NCBI GenBank assembly: GCA_033964015.1
Contig: CM066922.1
Span: 26,902,961 to 26,966,960 of the forward strand
Length of the DNA stretch: 64,000 bases
Direction: 5' to 3'
From: Scolanthus callimorphus
Taxonomy: Eukaryota > Cnidaria > Anthozoa > Actiniaria > Edwardsiidae
The translations under genes were made by a program, and so were the position numbers. This document shows, piece after piece, positions 50,901 through 62,900 of the stretch; the stretch's first letter is position 1, and every line of letters starts with the position of its first letter. The notes under the pieces were generated by a model. It was not told the origin of the DNA, did not search any database, and saw only the letters and a list, made by a program, of their open reading frames with translations.

Positions 50901-53900
50901 TTTTGGGTGTTCAATAGTGGGCGCAACAATATCGGGCGAAACGTTGCCGCCTCGTAGCACCACTTAAAGGCCCATCACCAACCGGGAGCCTTTGCGCCCC
51001 GTTTTCTTTTGTTTTCAAATTGACCCATTGTTTTTCGGGTGCTGTGATTGGCTAAGAGTCCGCAAAGGCTGTCGGTTGGTGATGGGCCTTAAAGGAGCCT
51101 ACGCACCCTGCCCATAATTCCCCGCGTTGTTATTGTTTACATACGGGACATCATACACGGTAGCGTCCGGGCACAGCAAAGCGATCTCTAGTCACAACGC
51201 GCTTCAAAGAATTATTTCTGTTGGAGAGTTTGAGGTTTCAAATACAAAATATGGACGAGTACGAACCAAGCGTAGCTGAGTCAAGCATGAGTGTAGACAT
51301 CGAGGGGACAAGTTACCACGAGAGAAACGAGTAAAGTTTGCTATTTCGATGCCGTTGGCGTTCGTATTGATTCTCAATGTTTGCGATAACTCGCTGTATT
51401 AGCTCGTCCGCAAACGCACTGTTATCCACCCCAGTAAAGCCCAGCGTCTTCTTTACTGCTTGGCACCTTTGATATGTCGATTTCTTGAAGACCACATGGT
51501 GATTTTGCTCCTTTTTGAGCGGCCGTCGCTTCCGAGGAAGCGATGACTTCCTGGTCGAAATGAATTCTAAGGCTTTTAACGCATCCAAAAAAGCTTCAAT
51601 TCTCAAAATAATACTTCAGATGTCAAGTATATTGATTTTAGTCTTGAAAAAGGCTGTTTTCTGTAAGATTTGGCCTGCGATTGCGCTAGATTCGGAAGAT
51701 GCTTCTAGGTAATCTACCAACGAGTACGCGTTCTCAACGAAAATGGCGGACGGCTGGCACGCCCGGGGAATTATGGGTAGGGTGCGTATGGTCCTTTAAG
51801 GCATGATGTCCATCTTCTTTCGCAGGACATGACACAGCCAGAAAACTTCACAGTAAAGATCAAGGTGACCGATGACGGGCGAGTGGTCAAGGACTTTTCA
51901 TCTAACGGGTACACGTATCGGAATACATTGGCCAAGTCCAACATCTTTACATGCCATATTATAGTCTCAGGTAAAAAAAAAAATATATATATATATATAT
52001 ATGAATTCATATTTATAGAGCGGATTTCAGATGAGTATCGAAAATTAAACACAAACGAAACACATTTAGCATCAGGAACGAAACAGATTCTACCATCCTT
52101 ACCAATCACGGGACGAAGAACGTACGACGGTTAGTCGTGTCTACAAAAAAGCGGCATTGTTTTTTTTTTTCTTAGCAATTTCGTTGGCTGACTAAACAAA
52201 GATCCAATACCTCAGCCAATAGGAACACGTAAAAGCCAAGTCTTATTTACTTTCGACAGCCATCTGAAAATCGCTTTATTGGTAGTGTGCTTAGCTATTC
52301 CCGGCTGTTCCACAGACGCTCCAATCAAATTGGAACCAAATGAGTATTTAAACATATCGTATTAACAACCCCAACTGGCAGAGATGCAACCCAGTTGCAA
52401 AACAGTTTCCTATGTACAAGCATGGTCGGCAAGTCGACCCCGGCATCGCAAAATGGGCAGGTGCAAAAGCAATCCGTAATTGCTGTTGAGGACCTTAGTC
52501 GTACAGAAATTTCGTTGTCCCTAACTGCAACCCTGTAACTGCAGTGAATTTGTTGATGACCACCCTGAAATTCAGTTTTACTACCCTGGAGATCCATATT
52601 TTGGGAATAATACACCTTGGAATTTCGCTTTTGTAGTAGAGTATCATCCCTGGAATTCCAGGAACAAACACCCTGAGATTCCGTAGGTCCTCAACAGAGG
52701 GGAAAGGGGGGGTTATAGCAACTTGCCAGACTTGACATCGCGTGTACTCTTCGTTTCCATGCATCATTATTATTTACTATTCACGAAATTTTTCATTTAC
52801 AGCTATAACCGTTTCATCACGTAACACGTTTCCAAAACATCAAATTATGTTTTGATTTTTTACTTTGCTCTTCCGCCAATCAAGCTATCTAGTCAATGAG
52901 ACTGCTGTCCTGTTTCGCCTAGTGCAGTCAACTGGCTTCCCACTGAACTAAAACCAGACAACCTCCCGCGGCACAGAAAGCCAGGAGACTGCAATAGGCG
53001 AAACAGTGCTGATTGGCTCATAAACAACATAGCTCATGATTGGCTCACTATGTCAAAACGATGGTTTGAAAACGCGGATCGCAGTGCAACGATTTTAGCT
53101 ATAAGCGTACACTTTTCACACTTCAGATCACTACCCAGTCGTTGGCATCAGCCTCGTTCCAAATTCTGTATCTGTTTGGGCCAAGAATGGCACAGTGATC
53201 GGTACACTCAACACGTCGACACAATTCCCCGGAGAGCTCTTCACTTATGAGCTGATGGAACAGAATAGTCTTCCATTCTCTATACACAGTAACCAGGTAT
53301 CATTCATATTTAACAATTAGATTACGAACTCGAGATTTTTATGAGCTGATAGTTTTTAGTAAATCGAACTCACACACTACCTTCGAATAATGAAACTTTT
53401 TATTTATTTGTTTTTTTTTTCTTCAAAACGCCGGCCTTTTCAAAACTCACTATCTATGACTCAATAGACAGTGAGTTTTGAGCCAATCAGAATGCGGGAT
53501 TCGTTATAGTGTGTGAGTGTGATTTTACACACTAGCGGTCTATTGTCAATACTGCGTTCTGATTGGTCGAGCTCTTAGTGGGCTATTAGTTATAGCCTAC
53601 TAGTAGCGAAAAGTGTCCGATTTGAAAGCCAGAAAATGGCAAATGACCAGACCAGAAAACGTTTTTTTCCCGGTAAAATGCGCTAAACTGACAAGACATG
53701 ACGTTTTTTTTGTCGAGTCTCTAAATTTTGATGGTATCGAAAAGGGCGGCGACGCATTGCATTATGGGCAGTGTGAGCCGCGTCTTTTTAACATAGTTAT
53801 TGTATCTTTGACATACAGATGCTCGTCAAAAGAGTTGTGCTCCAGGATTACCAGAATATAGTATCGAATGCCAAAGATCTGTACGTCTACGTTTCTATAC

Positions 53901-56900
53901 GGACTGTGGGATCACAGAGTGGAACAGCGGTCAACGGACTTTACATCAATATCCTTAGTAAGCAAAGCTTTCATTATTTTTACACCCAAAATCTTCTCAG
54001 ATAGAGTAACACTCGGGTAGTTCACTCAGACGATATCCATGTGCGGGTTGCCGAGGTTTTGTTCATGCTTTTTACACTTACTGGTGGGCTCAAATGTTTA
54101 AGATTGGACTCGCCATTGTGGTCACTCCCCGCTTCTCAACCCACTCCTCTTTCAGGTGTCGAAATGTTTTGCTGCTCGTGGAATCTCGTCAGATGCCCAC
54201 CTCACTAAAATGTTTGCCGTCCACGCAGACAAGTAAAATTTCCTACATTGTGTTCCACATTCAGTACATCCGATGCTTGGAATGGCCTAATAAATTTGCC
54301 TCTTTCTTAAAATTTGTAACAACAAAACAGTGTCGTAGAAACGAAATTGAGATAGGACACTGTATAGCAGCAGAAACATATAAGTGAGTTGAAACGTGTA
54401 CCAAACATACATTGCTTTAGTGCCAAGCTGCGGAATATTCGCAGAATAAACAATTGAACAGATTTTGAAAATAATGTTGTTGCAAGACTTCAAGATGTTA
54501 AATGTTAGCATATTATCACTTACCACTCTTGCTCTACTTTATTTGAGCGAAAAATGAAATATTATGAAGAGAAAACCTGCTTGGGTAAGCAGGCGAGAGT
54601 TCATTATTGACCAAATATGGTCATAAAATGGCCACGAATAATCCACAGCTTGGTTCGCCGTTACGTGTTTCAACTAAGTTATATGTTTCTGGTACCAGTT
54701 AGTCTTAGAGACGAAAAACGTCATTATTAGCAGATTGGTGCCCCTCCCCCAAGTTTCTCCCCAAACAATCCTTAAAAATCCCGATTTTGCTCCCTGCATA
54801 TCAAATTCCCCCAAACATGCGGTAATTTCACATGGCTTGCTACGGCCCTGTATAGAGTATAAATATCCACGAAAAGGAAGTTCTAGACTATTCAAGTCAG
54901 CAGGGTAGAGAAAAAATAAACGGAAAAAAAACAACAAAATAAATTATATGGAGGGCCACAAGGGGCCGAACCCTGCATCATATAACCTGTGTTTTTTCAA
55001 TCCAGATGACGCACCAGACGTTGACATGTGTATGGTAAAGAAGAGTATCCCTGAGAGTCAGCCCAAGGGAGCTGTAGTGGGACAGTTACTAATAGAACAT
55101 ACAGATCCACCCAAGTACTCTTGCGCGCTCACAAGCTGTTGCCATCAGATTGGGCAAATCACCCCACAGACTTTCCCTTACCAATGCAAGGTAAAACTAC
55201 CCTGAGTCACCTTCTCGCGTTTAAAGGAATGGCATACGCTTAATTTGTTACGCGTTATTTAAAGGGGCACTGTCACCATTTTACACGATTTTAGGGTTAA
55301 TTTAGGTCGCTTAAATGAAGTCAGATTCACAAGAATTGAACAAAATAATCGTCTAGGTTTGTTAAATAACGTTTCAGCTACAAGATGAGTACACATTTGG
55401 AGTATTTCCGTGTGTTATCGAGCGGATGGAATTGGATTGTAAAATGACATTTACATATCAGGCTGAACAGTTTTCAAACTTGGAAATTTGATAGCGAAAG
55501 CTATTAAATCGTACGTAAGAATGCCTATATAATGCAAGTTTCAGTTCCTTTTTCTTTCTAGGACATAATGACAGTATACATGGGATTCTGAGTTGTTTCT
55601 GTAGATCACTAGTCTTATTTTATAATATTTTGTTGAAACAACCGTGACAGTGCCCCTTTAACACCCTCTGACGCTTAACCTCTCAAAGAAAAAGGACGCG
55701 CTTATTTGTCACGTTATTTTTGGATCACCCTCTCAAGCTTATAAGCCGATCCTTGATGACGTCATTGTTTATATTCACGAAATTTTAAAACGCTGCATCT
55801 AGCTTTGAAAAGACAACGAGAAGTTCAAAGTAAGTTCAATTTATATTGTTAAGTGTCTTGACCTGTTCCCATATTATTTTTCAGGCTAGTTGAAGCTTTT
55901 CAAAATTATATGAAATCATTGCAGCAAAAGGCTAATTTAGCTCACATGTTTCCTCTAAATTGATCGTTGCACCGCGGGATTCTAAATGTCAGCTTGAAAT
56001 TTTCCAATTATGTTTCATTTACAGTCCTTTTATTCAGAACTCATTATTTTATAGCTCCTCGAGCGGGCTGATTCTGAACATTACTTATGCTAATGAGCTC
56101 AAATTGTAAGCAAAGGATCCTCCTATTTGACACTGTTTTTGAGCAACCTCTCTCCTGAAAAGAAAGGGACACGCTCATTTCGCACGCTAATTTTTGTCGA
56201 GAGGACATCACCTATGGTAGCCCGCGTGTTCTTTGATTTATTTTGCTTGGTAAAGCTTAGCAAAATGTTTGGTATGTTGAGGCTCTAGACAAAGAACAAC
56301 GTTCGTTGCACTGATAGATTAAATCAATAGTATAGATGTGGCAGTAACTAATTCAGGTTTCTTCGTATTATTGTTTGATGTGCAGGTGGACAGCCCTGAT
56401 GATAACTCTGTTAACCGACCAAGCCACGACGCTTCTTCCTTGTTTTATGTTGACGACAGCCTTGTGTTGAGGAGTCGGAAGTCGCTACAGTATAATGACT
56501 ATCCTAGTGGTGAAATCAAGGTTCCGATTAGTTGCCATGATTTCAGTCGGCCCTTACATTTTATAGGAGACACATATAATGTCTCTGTATTAGGTAAGAG
56601 AGTGAATGTAGAATGTAGCAAAGCCATAGGGTCTTCTGATAAGATAAAAAACCTCTTCATAATTTCGAGACATTCAATGTTAGACTGAAAATACAAGAAA
56701 TGATAAGAACACGTTTAATTCTTATCGATTTATGCTTTTGTTGACCTTAATATGGTACTTGTCTAAAACGAAGCATTGTCTGCGATTGTCTGCCTTAATA
56801 ATAAAATGCACATGCATATTGTTGAACGTAATATGGTGTTTGTCTAGAATGTAGCAGACCTCATTGTCATTTCTTGCTGTTTTTGGCCTTAATATGGTGT

Positions 56901-59900
56901 TTGTCTAGTATGTAACGAAGTACATCGCCCGGCTTTATGATTCATTTCATGCTGTTGTTGACATTAATATGGTGTGTGTCTAGGATGTAGCGAAGGACAT
57001 CGCCCGGCTTTATGATTCATTTCATGCTGTTGTTGACCTTAATAGGTGTTTGTCTGGGATGTAACAAAGGACATGACGCCCAGCTTTATTATTCATTTCA
57101 TGCTTTGGTTGACCTTGATATGGTACTTGTCTAAAACGAAGCATTGTCCATTGTCTGCCTTGATAAGAAAAATGCACATACTTATTGTTGAACTTAACAT
57201 GGTGTTTGTCTAGAATGTAACAGAGCTTATTGTCATTTCTTGCTGTTGTTGACCTTAAAATATGGTGTTTGTCTAGAGTGTAACAAAGGACATCGCCTGG
57301 CTTTATGATTCGTTTCATGCTGTTGTTGACATTAATATGGTGTTTGTGACATGAAAACTATATTATTCTTATCAATCCATGCTTTTGTTGACCTTAATAT
57401 GGTATTTCTCTAAAATAAAGCAAAGTCCATTGTCTTCCTTGATAATAAAATGCACATGCTTATTGTTGAGCGTAATATGGTGTTTGTCTAGAATGTAACA
57501 GAGCTCATTGTCATTTCTTGCTGTTGTTGACCTTAATGGTGTTTGTCTAGAGTGTAACAAAGGACATCGCCGGGCTTTATGATTCATTTCATGCTGTTGT
57601 TGACCTGCCTTCAGTCAAAAGACATGAAGCGTGCCCCCCTAGAGTTGAATTTCAACTCATTATTCCATTATTGATTTCATTTTTCAATCCAAAACTGCAT
57701 TTTTCAATTCAATATTAAGAATGTGATAGCCGTTGCAAATTCTCTGTCTGTGATTCCATGGCAACGCACGCCCTTTTTGAGCAAAACGCATGCAGAATGT
57801 TTTGAGAACAGACACACAAGGCGCCAAAGTGTGAAAGTGAACGTGCGTTGCCATGGAATCGTAAACAAAAAAAATAGTTTCGATTTGCAACGGCTATAAC
57901 ACTTTTAATATTGAATTGAAAAATGCATTTTTGGATTGAATAATGAAATCAATAATGGATTAGTGAATTGATTATTCAACTCTAGGGGGGCACGCTTCAT
58001 GTCTTTTGACTGTAATAATAAAATGCACATGCTTATTGTTGAGCGTAATATGGTGTTTGTCTAGAATGTAACAAAGGACATCGCCCGGCTTTATTATTCA
58101 TTTCATTGACATTAATATGGTGTTTGTGACATTATTTTTTTTTATTCTTATAAATTCATGCTTTTGTTGACCTTAATATGGTATTTGTCTAAAACGAAGC
58201 AAAGTCCATTGTCTGCCTTAATAATAAAATGCACATGCTTATTGTTGAACGTAATGGTGTTTGTCTAAAATGTAGCAGACTCCATTGTCATTTCATGCTG
58301 TTGTTGACCTTAATATAGTGTTTGTCTAGAATGTCACAAAGGACATCACCCGGCTTTATGATTCATTTCATGCTGTTGTTGACATTAATATGTTGTTTGT
58401 CTAGAATGTAACAAAGGACGTCGCCCGGCTTTATGAATCATTTCATGCTGTTGTTGACATTAATATGGTGTTTGTCTTGAATGTAACAAAGGAACATCGC
58501 CCGGCTTTATGAATCATTTCATGCTGTTGTTGACATTAATATGGTGTTTCTCTAGAATGTAACAAACGACGTCGCCCGGCTTAATGAATCATTTCATGTT
58601 GTGGTTGACATTAATATGGTGTTTGTCTAGAATGTAACAAAGGACATCGCCCGGCTTTATGATTAATTTCATGCTGTGGTTGACATTAATATGGTGTTTG
58701 TCTAGAATGTAACAAATGACATCGCCCGGCTTTATGATTCATTTCATGCTGTTGATGACATTAAAATGGTGTTTGTCTAGAAAGTAGCAAAAGAAACTGC
58801 CCGACTTATGATCCATTGCATGTTGTTGTTGACATTAATATCGTGTTTGTCTAGAATGTAACAAACGACATCGCCCGGCTTTATGAATCATTTCATGCTG
58901 TCGTTGGTGTTTGTCTAGAATGTAACAAAGGACATCGCCCGGCTTTATGATTCATTTCATTCTAGTGCTGTTGGCATTAATATGGTGTTTGTCTATAATG
59001 TAGCAAAGGGCATCGCCTGGCTTTATGATTCATTTCATGTTGTTGACATTAATATGGTGTTTGTCTAGAATGTAGCAAATGGCGTTGTCCGCCTCCCCCT
59101 GACTGTGGCCGGTGCGCTAATGGCGGGATTTGCATAGACAAGGAGGGAGGCTACATATGTAAGTGTCCCCCCGGATACAGAGGAGAAAAGTGTGAGCAAG
59201 ATATTGATTACTGTGTACCAAACAAGTGCGAGGTGAGTGTTGTTTGTTTGTTTGATTGATTGATTGTATGTTTTATTTTGTTTCTCTGATTGTCTAAATA
59301 AAGCAATTGAGTCTTGAAAGCTATAATACAAAGTAAATACACTTAGGCCCTTAGGCAACTGTTATAAAGGAAACAAATTAAATAAAAAAACAATCAGGGG
59401 ACAACGTACGACTCAAGTTTAGGGGTTGAGATAAGGAATTAACCTTATATGTATGCTAAAGTGCTTAATGAAATATCCCATGTGTGCTTCTGAGCGTTAG
59501 TCGTAGTAAGCGGAGAAAGAGAAAAAAATATCTGCCCCCGAGAGCGATTCGAACCCACGACCTCGGTTTAGTAGTGACCTACACGAAAGCAAGAGTTGCT
59601 TTGTTTTTGTGTCTTCTACGCATTCTGATTGGCTGACTGAACATAGATTCAAAAACCCAACCAAAAGCACCGTGTAGAAAACTGATTTTTCTTTCGACAG
59701 TCATCTGATCTCAAAGTAAGCAAATAAATATTTTGTTAAAGTGACACTGTGTATTTAGGTCATCGTAAAAAAACGATAAAAAAGAATAATTTCAAACAAA
59801 CTAGATTTTAAGCTGGCCAAGAGGCAAACCTATAACTCTCACTACTGTTTATCAACAAAGATTGAATAGAGCCTTTTTCTGTGAACCAATCGATCTCTGA

Positions 59901-62900
59901 TTGGCATATTTACAACACTGGATGACGTCAGCGCTATTGGCTGTGCACAAAAAATTGTCAACGGCCATGCGAGAATCGAACAGGACTTAAAGACCCTGGC
60001 AACAGGACCACCCTGTTACCTAATTTTATATGTTTGTTTAAACAATAAAAGTACTTTCCGCGTGCTCTCTGGTTTCTTACAAACACGAGGGGGTTGTTGG
60101 GAGAACTGATAACTTTCAAGTTTATCAGTTCGACTAACATTCCCCGAGTGTTTGAAAGAAACCAGATAGCGCGGGGAAGTACTTTTATTGCTTTTAGAAA
60201 ATAACGTACACACGCGCGAAATCGTTGCGTGACAATCGTGTTTCTCAGGTCTCTTACAAACACGCCTTTTAACCAATCAGAATGCGCACATTCACTATAT
60301 AAAATAGGTGTTATTTTCTAATTGCCAATAATGGCATTTTTTCTCTTCCACAGAGAGGAACATGTCAAGATGGTGTGACATCGTTTACGTGTAAATGTAA
60401 CAAAGGCTTCACTGGCGCGTTGTGTGACAAGACCAGGTCACACTGCAACCAGTGTAAGCTTGGTACCCTGTGTGTCATGTTCGTCAAGGCTCCTATAAGG
60501 TCAGTTCTAGATGCCATATCGAGTACCTCGTTTACGTCTTACTGGTCTGATGCGGAGCCCATTACTTCTGGGTTTGGCTACAGGCACAGGAGGAGATGAT
60601 TATCTTTTGGGAACGATTTTTCTAATGTTTTTCTAGCTGTGCACTAAAATGCAATGGACGCATTTCGACAGCTAATTAGTATGCGTGATATTCTTCGTGG
60701 AGTAATGAGAGCAATTGCATTAACCGTGACAACTAATTCTTGCGGGAAAGTCGAATTTAGAAATAGTCTCATCTGCTCCTGTGCTGGGACACCCAACATC
60801 AAAAATACAGGCTCATGGTGATGGGCTCCGGTCTGTATACGTGTGACGAGCACTTTATCTCACTAGAGACGTAGTTGCTTTTGTCTCTATTATCTTCGTT
60901 CTACACACACAGTGTGCGCCATTGTGGGATTTGAGTCCGTGAGCCACCCCTTATCACGTTTAATAAAAAGGTTTTTTTTTTATTTCTTCTGTATTTCAGC
61001 GTGATGAAAGCTACTAAATGAATAAATAAAGCACACACATTATATGCGTTCTACAAAGGAGTTATTTTGTTGAAGTGTAGGGTACTGTTGTGTTATCCAA
61101 CCAGAGAGGAACCTTAAGCAACTACGCACCGACCTCTTTGTCTTAGTTGTTTTTCTCTTTACACTCGCAGATGTCTAGGCGAAGACTACCAAATAAGAAT
61201 ATTAGAGGAGGGCAGGTCTCCCATGGAGGAGAACCTTCGAGCAATAGAAAAAGAGATCGCCATATTGATCGACGGCTTGGTCGTGGACAGCAAAGGTTTG
61301 CAGCGTACAATTTACTCCACCATTGAATGATCAACGAATTGCACCCTAGCGCGTTCGCGTTCTGGAAAACCTGGAATGACCTGGATTTTCATTTCCCTCC
61401 TGGAAAGTCGTTGAAAGTCCTGGACCTGTAAGAGAAATCCTGGAAAACTCCTGGAAAATATTTCAACTCAAATGTGGTCGAATCAGTTTCGTGAATCTGA
61501 TTTTGGGCTGCAAATTATGACACCTCCATACTTATCATGTTTTCTGGGGGAGGGAGCATTTCTACCCAATAAAAACTCCTGGAAAAATAACTAAAGACTT
61601 CCCGGAAAACCCTGGATTTTTGTCATTCAGAAAGCGTACGAACTCTGCAGCGGAATGTATAAAACAGAACCTCTCTAAACGAACAATTTCTCGCACCTCA
61701 GCATTTACAGTTCAGTGTGTAAAACACAACCTCATTATAAATGAAACAACTTCTCGCGCTTTGGCTACAATGTATAGTGCAATACATAAAACAGAACCTC
61801 TTTATAACCAACAACTTCTCGGACCTCAGCAGAACGTACAGATCCTCGTTATAACGAAGCTCACGCTAGAGGCAACAACCTATGAAATTGTTCGGCAAAA
61901 AAATGTTGTAACAGGGTATGTAAGTAAATCCTGCAACCCTTCTCGCGCTTCGCGGTTAAATCATCCTCCACTGTGCAGAACCTTGACACGTTTGCAAAGC
62001 TACAATTATAGCTTCCTCTGTCGAAACCTGTGATCGGTGACCAAGCACAGTACGCAACAGTATTTTACCTGCGTGCGAGATATATATTAAGTTCAGGCCT
62101 ACTCCGAGCTGCCTACTCCGGGTTCTAAGATCGCCGTAATATTGGGCATTCTTAGGCGATTTTGTGAGTATTTTTCTATATTTCATGTTGCCACCTTGAG
62201 CGATCTTAGGACTCAGGGTAGGCCTTGGCTGAAACCACGCGTGATCTTCAGGTCTCGTGAAAGGTAAAAATGTAAAATTCCATGCATAATATGACTTTTT
62301 TTCCCGAAATTTTAGGCGATCTTAGGACTCAGAGTAGGGCTAAGTTCTAACGTGTAACCTTCTTTTCTCCTTGCAGGTAAGGCTCGTCGCCGTCGTTCTC
62401 CTGCCGACTACTATGTAGAAATCCTCAAAAGCACTCCCTTGAGTGGCAAGGACCAGCGCACCGTACTCTACTTGACGATCATGGAAGCGCAGTATAACTA
62501 CCAACCCATGCTGGCATCGTATGCATGCAAACTACTAGCCAAGTCCAAGAGGGCGTGCATTGGGGAGAAGGACTGTCAGGTAACTAATGAGCATTGTGGT
62601 TACTATAGTAACAAGTGGCCAAGTTTGTTTTGGCTGCAGCTATTTCTCAAACTTGTTTTGTGAAAAACGTGCTGCGTTCCCTTGCTTTAGGCTGGTAAAC
62701 AATTTTCAAGAAAATGTTATCATAAACAGCGAAATAGAAATGTAACCTAAGTAACGGGACTATAACGATTTCATGGCAGCTGGCCCGTGGGTAATCCTGG
62801 CAACAGAACTGCTAAGTAAGTGAGCGTGCCATGAAAACAACAGTTACATATGAACAGCAGTAAGGCTCATAGTAAGGATAGGAATTAGTGGATATTGATA

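Noticed and set aside
57022..57587. Repetitive minus-strand frames with LCYILDKHH words
   Set aside because: They are translations of the 75-bp tandem array; no start or conservation is expected.
56735..59068. CRISPR-like array
   Set aside because: The 75-bp units are contiguous and similar throughout, without unique spacers, and the context is eukaryotic.
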